A stretch of 64,000 nucleotides of DNA, from contig NZ_CM001841.1 in NCBI RefSeq assembly GCF_000365305.1, positions 621,551 to 685,550 on the forward strand. The letters run 5' to 3'. This DNA is from Dickeya dianthicola NCPPB 453 (GTDB lineage: Bacteria; Pseudomonadota; Gammaproteobacteria; Enterobacterales; Enterobacteriaceae). This document shows, one piece after another, positions 52,405-62,003 of this stretch. Every line of letters begins with the position of its first letter. Position 1 is the first letter of the stretch. Under the pieces are notes generated by a model. It was not told where the DNA came from, ran no database searches, and saw only the letters and a list, made by a program, of their open reading frames with translations. Position numbers and translations under genes: made by a program.

Positions 52405-53283
52405 TTAACCGACCAGCTCCAGCCCGGCCACTCGTCGCCAGTAACCGTTGCAATCCTGTTGATTTTCCAGCGTTAGCCGTTGTTCGCCATGCTGGTTGGC
52501 GCGGAAACGGTCGATCATCGTCAGCGTATCCAGCCCTTGCGGCGACAGGCGGACGATATCCACCAGCCCGTCCATTGAGGCCAGATCGTTGCCGAGGTTA
52601 TAGCAGTAACCGCTCTGAGTCTGGATGCCGTTGAGCACAAAAACCTGCTGATTTTCCTGCGACCGCATCTGGCGTCCTTGCGGATAGTTGATGCAACAGG
52701 TTTCGCATTCGTCTTTGGGGCGGTTTTCCGAACGGGCGGTAAAACAACGGGCGGAATACGCCAGCGGCAGATGACCATAGCTCAGCACTTCCACCTCAAA
52801 CTGGCGGCGAAAACCGAGCTCGTCACACTGATTGAGCAGATGTTGCAGCCAGTCCCGCGACAGTTCCACCGGCATACACCAGCGCATCATGCCTTGCTTG
52901 TGCAGTAACCGCAGAGTATAGGCGTTATAGCAGTTGAGCGCATGACCGGCGATAAACGGCAGACCGCGTTCTGCCGCCATATTGACCGCGCCCAGATCGT
53001 TGGCTTCCAGCAGAAATTCGCCGTTTTCCACATACTTTTTCAGCTCGGTCAGCTCAGAAGGCGCCTGCAACAGCGACAGTGTGGAGAGAACCACCTGTTT
53101 GCCGCTGGCCGCGATCTCGTGCGCCAGGGTGAGCCAGTCGCCGACTTTCATGCCTCGGCGTTTGCTGCACACGGTTTCACCCAAATAGATAATATCGGCG
53201 CTGCTGGCGGCGGCAGCCTGATAAAACGTTTCAATGTCGGCTTTGGGCCAATAGTAGAGCAGCGCGCCCAGTGAATATTTCAT
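52405..53283 (-). CDS. ubiV: Ubiquinone biosynthesis protein UbiV (O2-independent hydroxylation)
   Basis: 292 residues, as in E. coli YhbV. With UbiU it forms an iron-sulfur heterodimer that hydroxylates ubiquinone precursors without oxygen. It belongs to the U32 peptidase-like family: KYSLGALLYYWPKADIETFY, DIIYLGETVCSKRRGMKVGD with the first Fe-S Cys, and the cluster motif ECETCCINYPQGRQMRS near residues 190-205. It lies 18 bases downstream of ubiU in the same operon. Confidence 0.95.
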   Translation of the reverse strand: MKYSLGALLYYWPKADIETFYQAAAASSADIIYLGETVCSKRRGMKVGDWLTLAHEIAASGKQVVLSTLSLLQAPSELTELKKYVENGEFLLEANDLGAVNMAAERGLPFIAGHALNCYNAYTLRLLHKQGMMRWCMPVELSRDWLQHLLNQCDELGFRRQFEVEVLSYGHLPLAYSARCFTARSENRPKDECETCCINYPQGRQMRSQENQQVFVLNGIQTQSGYCYNLGNDLASMDGLVDIVRLSPQGLDTLTMIDRFRANQHGEQRLTLENQQDCNGYWRRVAGLELVG

Positions 53284-53301
53284 GTTGTCGATATCTCCTG
53301 A

Positions 53302-54300
53302 CTACTGCCACTGGCGATGATAAGCGCCCAGCGTGGTCTGCGCACCTTCGGCGACGGCGCCCAACGCCTCCATCCATTCGGCGGTGGGGGTAAAATGCGC
53401 CGGGTCGGCCTTGCAACGGTCGATCGCCTGTCGCCACACCTGGGTTACCTGGCTGACGTACGCCGGGCTGCGCTGGCGGCCTTCGATTTTCACCGACGCA
53501 ATATTCGCCGCCATCAGTTCCGGCAGCAGTTCCAGCGTATTCAGGCTGGTGGGTTCCTCCAGCGCGTGATAACGCTGGCCGTCCACCAGATAACGGCCTT
53601 TGCACAAGGTCGGGTAGCCGGCGTTTTCATCGTCCTGATAACGGTCGATCAACACATCGTTTAGCCGCGATTCCATGCCGTTTTCCGTCTGCTGCCAGCG
53701 CACGAAACGTGCCGGCGAGCAGGCGCCTACGGTATTGGGCGACTCGCCGGTCAGATAAGAAGACAGGTAACAGCGCCCTTCAGCCATGATGCACAAGCTG
53801 CCGAAGGCGAACACTTCCAGCGGCACCGGGCTGGTGCGCGACAGCTGTTTAACCTGATGAATGGAGAGCACGCGCGGCAGCACGACGCGGGCGACATCGA
53901 AGTGGCGTTGATAAAAGCGGATGGCTTCCTCGTTGGTGGCGGATGCCTGCACCGACACGTGCCGCTCTACCGTAGGATAACGCTCGGCGGCATACTCCAG
54001 CATCGCCAGATCCGCCAGAATCAGCGCATCGGCGCCGGCGGTCTGCACAGCGGTGTCCACTGCCCGCTGCCAGCGCTGATAGCCGTCCGGGTGGGCGAAG
54101 GTATTGATGGCGATATGCAGCTTACGGCGGTGGCGATGCACGTAATCGCTGGCATCCTGCAGTTTTTTATCGTTGAAATTGAGGCCGGCGAAGTGGCGGG
54201 CGTTGGTATCGTCTTTCAGCCCGATGTACACCGCGTCAGCGCCATAGTCGATGGCGGCTTTTAGTGCCGGCAGATTACCGGCGGGGCAAAGCAGTTCCAT
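53302..54300 (-). CDS. ubiU: Ubiquinone biosynthesis protein UbiU (O2-independent hydroxylation)
   Basis: 332 residues (E. coli YhbU 331). U32-family partner of UbiV. Motifs: LCPAGNLPALKAAIDYGADA then VYIGLKDDTNARHFAGLNF, the SLCIMAEGRCYLSSYLTGES and TVGACSPARFVRW cysteines (about 169, 176-193) and CKGRYLVDGQRYH, giving the four Fe-S ligands. IEGRQRSPAYVSQVTQVWRQ is the U32 signature. First gene of the ubiUV operon, divergent from ubiT. Confidence 0.95.
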   Translation of the reverse strand: MELLCPAGNLPALKAAIDYGADAVYIGLKDDTNARHFAGLNFNDKKLQDASDYVHRHRRKLHIAINTFAHPDGYQRWQRAVDTAVQTAGADALILADLAMLEYAAERYPTVERHVSVQASATNEEAIRFYQRHFDVARVVLPRVLSIHQVKQLSRTSPVPLEVFAFGSLCIMAEGRCYLSSYLTGESPNTVGACSPARFVRWQQTENGMESRLNDVLIDRYQDDENAGYPTLCKGRYLVDGQRYHALEEPTSLNTLELLPELMAANIASVKIEGRQRSPAYVSQVTQVWRQAIDRCKADPAHFTPTAEWMEALGAVAEGAQTTLGAYHRQWQ

Positions 54301-54618
54301 TCTTACGTCCTTTCATCACGGCCTGACGTGGCGGGCCGGTTTGCAATGAAAAGGAATCTTAGTGAACCCGGCTATCCGCAACTTTGATTTAAACCAGCAT
54401 ATCGGGGAATTGCTGGCGGTAGCGGTCGTGATTTGGCGCAGAACAAGCTAAATTTAATTTGTCATCTCCGTGTGACTTTTCCTGCGGGTGTCGCCAGACG
54501 ACGTTAAAAAACGCTTCCGGCATTTTTATTGATGTAGACCCTTGCTGCCCGTTTCCCGTTCTGTGGCAGAATAATGACCATATCGGTCAGGCAGCATTGC
54601 TTTATGAGGAGTACGCCA
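54301..54618. other. ubiU-ubiT divergent intergenic region with FNR-like site
   Basis: A 318-base gap holding both promoters. At 54384-54397 TTGATTTAAACCAG has one perfect FNR half site (TTGAT-N4) and a 3/5 match in the other half, about 84-97 bases before ubiU. Anaerobic activation by FNR would fit the oxygen-independent pathway, and ubiUV is FNR-dependent in E. coli. A second TTGAT occurs near 54528. No gene is seen. Confidence 0.35.
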
Positions 54619-55143
54619 GTGTTGGAAAAACTACGGGCGCAGATTGTGCGTCAAGGGCCACGTTTACTGAGTAAACCGTTAACGTTAACGCCTTTCTTCC
54701 TGCAACGCCGGGTGCTGGAGCAACTGCTGGGATGGCAGTTCCGCCAGGCATTGGAAGAAGGCGAACTGGATTTTCTTGACGGGCGTTGGTTGCGGATTGA
54801 CGTCCGTGATATCGGTTTGCAGTGGTTTGTCACGTTGCGGGATAACCGGCTGGAAATCAGTCATAACGAACTGGCGGATGTGAGTTTCAGCGCCGATGCC
54901 AACGATCTGATCCTGATCGCCGCCCGCCGTGAAGATCCGGATACGCTATTTTTCCAGCGCCGCCTGCGTATTGAAGGGGATACCGAACTGGGGCTGTACG
55001 TCAAGAACCTGATGGACGCCATCGAACTGGAAAGTATGCCCGCGCCGCTGCGCGTTGCGTTGCTGCAACTGGCCGGGTTCGTGGCTGCCGGTTTACAGGA
55101 GGGCGCGGAGCAGACCAGTCCGCACGCGCCAGTATCATGCTGA
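54619..55143 (+). CDS. ubiT: Ubiquinone biosynthesis accessory factor UbiT (SCP2 domain)
   Basis: 174 residues (E. coli YhbT 174). A lipid-binding SCP2-domain protein needed for anaerobic ubiquinone synthesis, probably holding the hydrophobic intermediates. Start is a GTG at 54619 (MLEKLRAQIVRQGP), with AGGAG 8 bases upstream. SCP2 signature: ADVSFSADANDLILIAARRE and FFQRRLRIEGDTELGLYVKN then LMDAIELES. The 3' end overlaps yhbS by 7 bases. Confidence 0.94.
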   Translation: MLEKLRAQIVRQGPRLLSKPLTLTPFFLQRRVLEQLLGWQFRQALEEGELDFLDGRWLRIDVRDIGLQWFVTLRDNRLEISHNELADVSFSADANDLILIAARREDPDTLFFQRRLRIEGDTELGLYVKNLMDAIELESMPAPLRVALLQLAGFVAAGLQEGAEQTSPHAPVSC

Positions 55144-55640
55144 TCCGTGTTGAAATTCCGGTTGATGCGCCGGGCATCGATGCCCTGCTGCGGCGCGCGT
55201 TTCCCACCAGCGCCGAGGCGGAGTTAGTGCATCAGTTGCGTGAAGACGGCCAGTTGACGCTGGGGATCGTCGCGACGGACGACGAAGGCGGCGTGATAGC
55301 TTACGCGGCATTCAGCCCGGTGACGCTGGGCGGTGAAGACCGGCAGTGGGTAGCGTTGGCTCCGATGGCGGTGGAAGAGAGCCAGAGACGGCAGGGTATC
55401 GGCGAGCAACTGGTGTATGAAGGGCTGGATGCGCTCAACGAGTTCGGCTATACCGCCGTGGTAGTGCTGGGCAATCGAGATTACTACGCGCGTTTCGGCT
55501 TTGTGCCGGCGGCGGAACAGCACCTGTATTGCCGCTGGTTGGGCTGCGAGGCGGACTTCCAGGTCTACCCGCTGGCGGACAACCATTTTGAGGGCGCCAG
55601 CGGTCTGGTGGAATACGCAGAGCCGTTCAATCGCTTCTGA
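55137..55640 (+). CDS. yhbS: GNAT-family acetyltransferase YhbS
   Basis: 167 residues (E. coli 167). Putative N-acetyltransferase; substrate unknown. The acetyl-CoA pyrophosphate-binding segment is [20 protein letters not shown] (about 82-101) and the C-terminal GNAT motif is [18 protein letters not shown]. Translationally linked to ubiT. It converges on yhbQ with a 14-base overlap of the two coding ends. Confidence 0.93.
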   Translation: MLIRVEIPVDAPGIDALLRRAFPTSAEAELVHQLREDGQLTLGIVATDDEGGVIAYAAFSPVTLGGEDRQWVALAPMAVEESQRRQGIGEQLVYEGLDALNEFGYTAVVVLGNRDYYARFGFVPAAEQHLYCRWLGCEADFQVYPLADNHFEGASGLVEYAEPFNRF

Positions 55641-55929
55641 TGAGAGGCGGGAAATCGATAAGCGTCGAAGGCTGGTGTTGCACCAGCCTTTCTTTTTGCA
55701 TTTTGCTCAATTGTTTGACGCGGTATTCCCATTTCAGCGCCGTGGAGCGATCGCCCGCCACGCAATGATACACCAGCGCCAGCGGTCCTTTGCCGCGCAA
55801 CGCCCGCGCTCCTTTTCCGCTCTGATGCTGCGCCAGCCGCCGCGCCACATCGGTGGTGATGCCGGTGTAAAGCAGCCCGCTGCCGGTGCGCAGCAGATAC
55901 AAAAACCATGTGGTTTCACTGTTTTTCAC
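55627..55929 (-). CDS. yhbQ: GIY-YIG nuclease-like protein YhbQ
   Basis: 100 residues, as in E. coli. A single GIY-YIG domain of the UvrC-N type: [39 protein letters not shown] and [20 protein letters not shown]. In E. coli it has been linked to DNA damage response nuclease activity. Its 3' end overlaps that of yhbS by 14 bases. Confidence 0.94.
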   Translation of the reverse strand: MKNSETTWFLYLLRTGSGLLYTGITTDVARRLAQHQSGKGARALRGKGPLALVYHCVAGDRSTALKWEYRVKQLSKMQKERLVQHQPSTLIDFPPLIRSD

Positions 55930-56057
55930 GTCATTTCCTTGTCGGGACGTCAGCGCTTATCTTACGGTGATATCTCGACAAAGGCTGCCCATGTTGCGGT
56001 ATTCGTTGGTGACCAGTGGTGGAAAAATTAGAGGTCTTTATTTATCAATAAGTTAAT

Positions 56058-56134
56058 TCTCTTTAACAACGTGAAAAGCCGGTGGAGTTTTTAAGGCTTT
56101 AAAAGTCGTTATAAAAAAAATATATAATTTTAGC
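56058..56134 (+). other. A+T-rich tract preceding a CRISPR-like repeat (leader-like)
   Basis: About 77 bases with TCTCTTTAACAACGTG, GCCGGTGGAGTTTTTAAGGC and a final A/T run (ATAAAAAAAATATATAATTT) running straight into the repeat at 56135. Type I-E leaders in enterobacteria have the same look: a CTCTTTAAC element, a GTTGGTGGA-like element and an A/T-rich end. Position and composition support a leader remnant, but this is by recollection and no alignment was made. Confidence 0.4.
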
Positions 56135-56163
56135 GTGTTCCCCGCGCCAGCGGGGACAAGCGG
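56135..56163 (+). CRISPR. Solitary type I-E CRISPR-like repeat
   Basis: Exactly 29 bases beginning GTGTTCCCC, with the complete palindromic core CCCCGCGCCAGCGGGG at 56140-56155, and ending GACAAGCGG where the usual enterobacterial I-E repeat ends GATAAACCG (three substitutions). No second repeat is found at a spacer's distance downstream and no cas gene is in the window. It looks like an orphan leader-plus-one-repeat or the decayed end of a lost array. Confidence 0.55.
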
Positions 56164-56209
56164 TAGTGCGATTTATCGGTACAATCCGGCGCGGTGCTTC
56201 GTATTTGGT

Positions 56210-56304
56210 TGTGATAATATTAACATTTATTGTGATTTATGTGCGTATGATTTCTTTTTTATGTGAATAAAACCACAAAACAGGTCGTAATCTCCGGGTG
56301 AAAT
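56210..56304 (+). promoter_or_regulatory. deo promoter with two CRP-type sites
   Basis: TGTGATAATATTAACA (56210-56225) and TGTGAATAAAACCACA (56262-56277) each match TGTGA-N6-TCACA with one mismatch and are 52 bases apart. This is nearly the spacing of the two CRP sites in E. coli deoP2, between which CytR binds. The proximal site predicts initiation near 56311 with a TGAAAT minus-10 element at 56299-56304, 44 bases before deoC. Confidence 0.65.
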
Positions 56305-56354
56305 AACAGTATTCGTCGGAAAGACGACCGTGTGGCTGAGAGCGGGAGCTTTGT

Positions 56355-57134
56355 ATGAGTGATTTAACTGCGGCGGCGCAACGCGCGCTGGGACTGATGG
56401 ATTTAACCACCCTGAATGACGACGATACCGATGAGAAGGTGACTGCCCTGTGTCGTCAGGCTAACAGCCCGGCGGGAAAAACCGCCGCCATCTGTATCTA
56501 CCCGCGTTTTGTGCCGCTGGCGCGCAAGGTGCTGCGCGAGCAGGGCACGCCGGATGTCCGCATCGCTACCGTGACCAATTTCCCGCACGGCAACGACGAC
56601 ATTGACATTGCGTTGGCGGAAACCCATGCGGCCATCGCTTACGGCGCCGACGACGTGGACGTGGTGTTCCCCTATCGGGCGCTGATGGCCGGCAATCGTC
56701 AGGTCGGTTTCGAACTGGTGAAAGCCTGCAAGTCGGCCTGTGCGGCGGCGGGCGTGCTGTTGAAAGTGATCATTGAAACCGGTGAGCTGAAAACCGATGC
56801 GTTGATTCGTGAAGCCAGCGAGATTGCGATTGAGGCCGGGGCGGATTTCATCAAAACCTCCACCGGCAAGGTGGCGGTGAATGCCACGCTGCATTCTGCC
56901 GACGTGATGCTGAGCGTGATCCGCGATAAAGGTGTGGGCGATCGCGTCGGTTTTAAACCGGCCGGTGGCGTGCGCACGGCGGAAGACGCCGCTGATTATC
57001 TGCAACTTGCCGACGCTATCATGGGCGACGGCTGGGCGGATGCCCGCCATTTCCGCTTTGGCGCGTCCGGTTTGCTCGGCAGCTTGCTGACCACGCTGGG
57101 CCACGCCGCCGGGCAGGCGCGCAACGGCTACTGA
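56355..57134 (+). CDS. deoC: Deoxyribose-phosphate aldolase
   Basis: 259 residues, as in E. coli. It cleaves 2-deoxyribose-5-phosphate to acetaldehyde and glyceraldehyde-3-phosphate. The Schiff-base Lys is in [15 protein letters not shown] (about 167), the assisting Lys in [14 protein letters not shown] (about 201), and [15 protein letters not shown] is conserved. Ribosome-binding GGGAG precedes the ATG. First gene of deoCABD. Confidence 0.97.
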   Translation: MSDLTAAAQRALGLMDLTTLNDDDTDEKVTALCRQANSPAGKTAAICIYPRFVPLARKVLREQGTPDVRIATVTNFPHGNDDIDIALAETHAAIAYGADDVDVVFPYRALMAGNRQVGFELVKACKSACAAAGVLLKVIIETGELKTDALIREASEIAIEAGADFIKTSTGKVAVNATLHSADVMLSVIRDKGVGDRVGFKPAGGVRTAEDAADYLQLADAIMGDGWADARHFRFGASGLLGSLLTTLGHAAGQARNGY

Positions 57135-57196
57135 GACGGCTCGCGTCTGACGGGCGCGGCACACCAGTGCTTATGGATTATGCAGGAGAACGCACC

Positions 57197-58528
57197 GTGT
57201 TTCTGATTCAGGAAATTATCCGCAAAAAACGCGATGGACATCCGCTCAGCGCGGAAGAAATTCGCTTTTTCATCAACGGTGTGCGCGATAACACCGTGTC
57301 GGAAGGGCAGATAGCCGCGCTGGCGATGACCGTGTTCTTTCACGATATGAACATGGATGAGCGGGTGGCGCTGACGCTGGCGATGCGCGATTCCGGCACC
57401 GTGCTGGACTGGTCCGGGCTGAACCTCAACGGCCCGCTGGTGGACAAACACTCGACCGGCGGCGTCGGCGATGTCACGTCGCTGATGCTGGGGCCGATGG
57501 TGGCGGCCTGCGGCGGCTATGTGCCGATGATTTCCGGCCGCGGTCTGGGCCACACCGGCGGCACGCTGGACAAGCTGGAGTCGATACCGGGGCTGGACAT
57601 CTTCCCGGAGGATGACGTCTTCCGGCAGATTATCCGTCAGGTTGGGGTAGCGATTATCGGGCAGACCAGTTCGCTGGCGCCGGCAGACAAGCGTTTTTAT
57701 GCCACCCGCGATATCACCGCCACCGTCGATTCCATCGCGCTGATCACCGCCTCGATTTTGTCGAAAAAACTGGCGGAAGGGCTGGACGCGCTGGTGATGG
57801 ACGTTAAAGTCGGCTCCGGCGCGTTTATGCCGACCTATGAGCAGTCGGAGCAACTGGCGCGGGCGATTGTCGGCGTCGCCAATAATGCCGGCTGCCGCAC
57901 CAGCGCGCTGCTGACCGACATGAATCAGGTGCTGGCTTCCAGCGCCGGCAACGCGCTGGAAGTGCGCGAAGCGGTGCGCTTTCTGACCGGCGAGCAGCGT
58001 AACCCGCGCTTGTTCGAGGTGACGATGGCGTTGTGCGAATCCATGCTGCTGGCGGGTAATCTGGCGCGCGATGCCGCCGAGGCGCGAGCCAAATTGCAGG
58101 CGGTGCTGGACAACGGCCGGGCGGCGGAGGTATTTGGCCGTATGGTGGCGGCCCAGCACGGCCCGGCGGATTTTGTCGAACGCTACGATAGCTATCTGTC
58201 GCCTGCGACGCTCAGCAAACCGGTGTTTGCCGAACGGGAAGGATTTGTCGGCGCGATGGATGCGCGCGCCTTGGGCATGGTGGTGGTGGCGCTGGGTGGT
58301 GGTCGACGTCAGGCCAGTGATATCATTGACAGCAGTGTCGGGCTGAGCGACATGGTCAGTCTGGGCGATTGGGTGGATGCGCAGCGTCCGCTGGCGGTTG
58401 TTCACGCCAGAACCGAGTCTGACTGGCAGCAGACCGCACAGGCGCTGCGCGAGGTGATTTGCCTTGACGATCAACCACCTGTGCCCTGTCCGTTGATTTA
58501 TCGTCGCCTGGACATCGCGGACATCTAA
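57197..58528 (+). CDS. deoA: Thymidine phosphorylase
   Basis: 443 residues (E. coli 440). It phosphorolyses thymidine to thymine and deoxyribose-1-phosphate. Start is the GTG at 57197 behind CAGGAG, giving [18 protein letters not shown]; the longer in-frame start lacks support. Signature [18 protein letters not shown] and [20 protein letters not shown] are intact, as is [19 protein letters not shown]. It lies 62 bases after deoC. Confidence 0.97.
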   Translation: MFLIQEIIRKKRDGHPLSAEEIRFFINGVRDNTVSEGQIAALAMTVFFHDMNMDERVALTLAMRDSGTVLDWSGLNLNGPLVDKHSTGGVGDVTSLMLGPMVAACGGYVPMISGRGLGHTGGTLDKLESIPGLDIFPEDDVFRQIIRQVGVAIIGQTSSLAPADKRFYATRDITATVDSIALITASILSKKLAEGLDALVMDVKVGSGAFMPTYEQSEQLARAIVGVANNAGCRTSALLTDMNQVLASSAGNALEVREAVRFLTGEQRNPRLFEVTMALCESMLLAGNLARDAAEARAKLQAVLDNGRAAEVFGRMVAAQHGPADFVERYDSYLSPATLSKPVFAEREGFVGAMDARALGMVVVALGGGRRQASDIIDSSVGLSDMVSLGDWVDAQRPLAVVHARTESDWQQTAQALREVICLDDQPPVPCPLIYRRLDIADI

Positions 58529-58592
58529 CCGCACTGTCGCCGCCCGGCCTTACGTACACCGATGCTTTACGCACGACGCAGGAGATAACTAC

Positions 58593-59816
58593 ATGAAACG
58601 TGCATTTATTATGGTTCTCGACTCGTTCGGGATTGGCAGCGCCGCTGATGCCGAACGGTTTGGCGACGCCGGTTCAGATACGCTGGGCCATATCGCACAA
58701 GCCTGCGCACAAGGCAAGGCCGATGTCGGCCGACAAGGGCCGCTGCGGCTGCCGAACCTGAGCCGTCTGGGGCTGGGCAAGGCGGCGGAAGGTTCCACCG
58801 GGCGGTTCCCCGCGGGGCTGGACGAGCAGGCGGAGATCATCGGCGCGTATGCGTACGCCAGCGAGATTTCCTCCGGCAAGGACACGCCGTCCGGCCATTG
58901 GGAAATCGGTGGGGTGCCGGTGTTGTTCGACTGGGGCTATTTCCACGACGCACACAACAGTTTCCCGCAGGCGCTGCTGGACCGGCTGGTCGAACGCGCC
59001 GGGCTGCCGGGCTATCTTGGCAACTGCCACTCTTCCGGCACCGTGATCCTCGACCTGCTCGGCGAGGAACACATGAAAACCGGCAAACCGATTTTCTACA
59101 CCTCGGCGGATTCGGTATTCCAGATTGCCTGCCACGAAGAAACCTTCGGGTTGGAGAAACTGTATGAACTGTGTGAAATCGCCCGCGAGGAACTGACCGC
59201 AGGCGGTTACAACATTGGGCGGGTGATCGCCCGGCCGTTCGTCGGCGACAACGTGGGCCGGTTCCAGCGTACCGGCAACCGCCACGATCTGGCGGTAGAA
59301 CCGCCGGCGCCGACCATGCTGAAAAAGCTGGTGGACGAGAAGGGCGGCGCCGTGGTGTCGGTGGGGAAAATCGCCGATATCTATGCCAACGTCGGCATCA
59401 CCAAAAAAGTGAAAGCCACCGGTATCGATGCGCTGTTTGACGCCACGCTCAACGAGATGGAGCAGGCGGGCGACGATACTATCGTGTTCACCAACTTTGT
59501 CGATTTCGACTCTTCTTACGGCCACCGCCGCGATGTGGCGGGTTATGCCGCCGCGCTGGAGCTGTTTGACCGCCGCCTGCCGGAGATGCTGGCGCGGGTG
59601 ACGGGCGACGATATTCTGATCCTGACCGCCGACCACGGCTGCGACCCGAGCTGGCCTGGCACCGATCACACCCGCGAGCACGTGCCGGTGCTGATTTACG
59701 GGCCGAACGTTAAGCCGGGCGATTACGGCCATCGCACCACCTTTGCCGATATCGGCCAGACGGTTGCCGACTATTTTGGGCTGTCGCCGATGGATTACGG
59801 CAAGTCAATGCTGTGA
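58593..59816 (+). CDS. deoB: Phosphopentomutase
   Basis: 407 residues, as in E. coli. A metal-dependent alkaline-phosphatase-superfamily mutase converting (deoxy)ribose-1-phosphate to the 5-phosphate, linking deoA/deoD to deoC. Metal ligands: Asp in [18 protein letters not shown] at the N-terminus, and [34 protein letters not shown] in the C-terminal core. The cap domain contains [25 protein letters not shown] is 11 bases before the ATG. Confidence 0.97.
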   Translation: MKRAFIMVLDSFGIGSAADAERFGDAGSDTLGHIAQACAQGKADVGRQGPLRLPNLSRLGLGKAAEGSTGRFPAGLDEQAEIIGAYAYASEISSGKDTPSGHWEIGGVPVLFDWGYFHDAHNSFPQALLDRLVERAGLPGYLGNCHSSGTVILDLLGEEHMKTGKPIFYTSADSVFQIACHEETFGLEKLYELCEIAREELTAGGYNIGRVIARPFVGDNVGRFQRTGNRHDLAVEPPAPTMLKKLVDEKGGAVVSVGKIADIYANVGITKKVKATGIDALFDATLNEMEQAGDDTIVFTNFVDFDSSYGHRRDVAGYAAALELFDRRLPEMLARVTGDDILILTADHGCDPSWPGTDHTREHVPVLIYGPNVKPGDYGHRTTFADIGQTVADYFGLSPMDYGKSML

Positions 59817-59915
59817 CACGGGCCTTCGACCGACGCTACACCTGCAACTTGAAGTATGACGGGTATATAATTGATCATCATGAATTCACACTGGATTTAA
59901 AAAGGAAGAAAAAGG

Positions 59916-60641
59916 ATGGCTACGCCTCATATCAATGCAGAAATGGGTGACTTCGCGGACGTGGTGCTGATGCCGGGCGACCCGCTGCGCGCCAAATACA
60001 TCGCGGAAACCTTTCTGGAAAACGCGGTGGAAGTGAACAACGTGCGTGGCATGCTGGGCTTCACCGGCACCTACAAAGGCCGCCGCATCTCCGTGATGGG
60101 TCACGGCATGGGCATTCCGTCCTGCTCCATTTACACCAAAGAACTGATCACCGAATACGGCGTGAAGAAAATTATCCGCGTCGGTTCCTGCGGTGCGGTG
60201 CGCGCCGATGTGAAATTGCGCGACGTGGTAATCGGCATGGGTGCCTGCACCGATTCCAAAGTGAACCGCATGCGTTTTAAAGATCACGATTTTGCGGCCA
60301 TTGCTGATTTCGACCTGCTGCGCCACGCGGTAGCGGCGGCCAAAGCGCGCGGCATCGATGCCCGCGTCGGCAACCTGTTCTCCGCCGACCTGTTCTACAC
60401 CCCGGACCCGCAGATGTTCGACGTGATGGAAAAATACGGCATTCTGGGCGTGGAAATGGAAGCGGCCGGCATCTACGGCGTGGCGGCGGAATTCGGCGCC
60501 AAAGCGCTGGCGATTTGCACCGTGTCCGACCATATCCGCACCCAAGAGCAAACCACCGCCGCCGAGCGCCAGACCACCTTTAACGAGATGATCGAAATCG
60601 CGCTGGAATCGGTACTGCTGGGCGACGCCGCTGAGGCGTGA
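59916..60641 (+). CDS. deoD: Purine nucleoside phosphorylase
   Basis: 241 residues (E. coli 239). Hexameric enzyme that phosphorolyses purine (deoxy)nucleosides. [51 protein letters not shown] and the nucleoside-binding [25 protein letters not shown] with the catalytic Asp are present. An AAGGAAG precedes the ATG. It ends the deo gene group; the 99-base gap after deoB has TATAATT at 59866 and might hold a weak extra promoter. Confidence 0.97.
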   Translation: MATPHINAEMGDFADVVLMPGDPLRAKYIAETFLENAVEVNNVRGMLGFTGTYKGRRISVMGHGMGIPSCSIYTKELITEYGVKKIIRVGSCGAVRADVKLRDVVIGMGACTDSKVNRMRFKDHDFAAIADFDLLRHAVAAAKARGIDARVGNLFSADLFYTPDPQMFDVMEKYGILGVEMEAAGIYGVAAEFGAKALAICTVSDHIRTQEQTTAAERQTTFNEMIEIALESVLLGDAAEA

Positions 60642-60699
60642 TGCCAAAAAGGGCTGATGGTGTTTGGTGGGACGTCATCATTAAACCGAGCCAGAGACA

Positions 60700-60727
60700 A
60701 AAAACGGCCACACTGATCAGTGTGGCC
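60700..60727 (-). terminator. Terminator of the reverse-strand ATP-grasp operon
   Basis: A perfect 22-base palindrome, GGCCACACTGA/TCAGTGTGGCC (60706-60727), followed on the reverse strand by GTTTTTTG. The T run is on the reverse-strand side, so it terminates the cluster at 60764-64000 rather than deoD, though deoD transcripts may use the hairpin too. It marks the boundary between the deo genes and the A+T-rich cluster. Confidence 0.85.
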
Positions 60728-60763
60728 ATCAAAAAATAAGGCTGATAAGTAAAAACATCTTTG

Positions 60764-62002
60764 TTAATTTAGATAAATTCCTGTCTCTTCAGATTCTCGT
60801 ATCACCTTGTAATCATCCCAGAGTTGAGATTTGTTTGAGCTGACCAAATAGATAGTACCTGGCTGGCTGAATACATCCTTGGTTTTGCTAACATTGTCAC
60901 CTGATGACAGATAAAGCTCTATTCTTTTAAAAGATGGAAGTGTTTTGGCGAGACTGATGATATCCACATCATTGAAAACAGATGTTTTGGGACTAATTAG
61001 ACAAACATTGAAAGAAAAATTCTTTAATTTATAAAATGGTTGTCTGGAAAGCATCAGGAAATTTTCAGGTTCTGTAATGGATAATACCGTAGCGGTTAAT
61101 TGCCCCATGCCGGTACTTGAAGAAGAAACATCGGGTCGAAGTATCCCGTCACTACGCGCAGCTATCTCGACAAGGCACGGACCATTTTTAGTGAGCATGA
61201 CTTCCGCATGGCTGGGGCCATTTTTGATTCCCAAACACGCACAAACGTTTGCAGTATACTTTACAAGCAATTCGAACTCATCACTCGTAGAGTCAATGAT
61301 CTCATCAATGTCATAGACAATATTACCAGATTCGAGTTTTCTTTTATAATATTTTACAACTTCTGTTACAACGAAAGCCCCATTCAATGAAACAAAATTC
61401 ACAACATATTCTGTACCTTCAAGGAACTCTTGCAATAAAACTTGTTCGTTTATCAAATTGAGCTTGTTTTTCTTTTTGGCAACTTGTTCAAAAGCTAATT
61501 GAACCTCTTCTTCGCTGTGACAGATGAAAACACCATCAGAACCAGCACTCTCAAGAGGTTTTAAAACAACAGGATATTTTCCTTTCTGCAACCAACTTAA
61601 AGCTTCTTCCCACATGGATATTTTTATTTGATTTGCTGCATTCAAGCCAGCGGAACGAATGGTTTCAATCATATCATATTTATTACGACGAGAAGATGAA
61701 GCTTCAATACTGTTTCTGTAAGGAAGCAGAAGCTCATTATTTATCTTATCTGCAAGCGTAACGCCACTTTCTGTTCCGGCTATTACATATTCAGCATTGA
61801 ATTTCTTGATAAAATCGATAGTCTTACTCATGTTTTCATGAGTAATGGATTCGGAGTAGATAGCATAATCAAATCCGTTATAATAATAATCGTCAAGCTG
61901 AGAACTGGAAGAAATATGTATTAGCTCGCAACCTTTGTCATGAAGACCTTTAGCTATAAATTTCCCTGAAGAAAAACCGTCAACTATTGCAACTTTTTTC
62001 AT
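60764..62002 (-). CDS. ATP-grasp carboxylate-amine ligase-type protein
   Basis: 412 residues. The ATG at 62002, one base after the stop of the upstream gene and behind AAAGGTG, gives MKKVAIVDGFSSGKFIAKGL, a nucleotide-fold N-terminus. The ATP-grasp core has YPVVLKPLESAGSDGVFICH, LLQEFLEGTEYVVNFVS, NGPSHAEVMLTKNGPCLVEI and AARSDG, which supply the Lys, Glu and Arg ligands for ATP and magnesium. This is the pattern of amino-acid ligases (BacD/YwfE-like) that join a carboxylate to an amine through an acyl phosphate. Last gene of a four-gene A+T-rich operon. Substrates unknown; I do not recognise the exact family. Confidence 0.75.
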   Translation of the reverse strand: MKKVAIVDGFSSGKFIAKGLHDKGCELIHISSSSQLDDYYYNGFDYAIYSESITHENMSKTIDFIKKFNAEYVIAGTESGVTLADKINNELLLPYRNSIEASSSRRNKYDMIETIRSAGLNAANQIKISMWEEALSWLQKGKYPVVLKPLESAGSDGVFICHSEEEVQLAFEQVAKKKNKLNLINEQVLLQEFLEGTEYVVNFVSLNGAFVVTEVVKYYKRKLESGNIVYDIDEIIDSTSDEFELLVKYTANVCACLGIKNGPSHAEVMLTKNGPCLVEIAARSDGILRPDVSSSSTGMGQLTATVLSITEPENFLMLSRQPFYKLKNFSFNVCLISPKTSVFNDVDIISLAKTLPSFKRIELYLSSGDNVSKTKDVFSQPGTIYLVSSNKSQLWDDYKVIRESEETGIYLN

Positions 62003-62003
62003 A

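Noticed and set aside
56194-56222. Possible second CRISPR repeat 30 bases after the first
   Set aside because: Only the first few bases (GTGCTTC against GTGTTCC) agree; the palindromic core is missing, so it is not a repeat and there is no spacer.
57128-58534. A 468-codon antisense frame over deoA
   Set aside because: Shadow of deoA; His/Arg/Gln-rich product without motifs. The same applies to antisense frames over ftsH, deaD, deoB and deoD.
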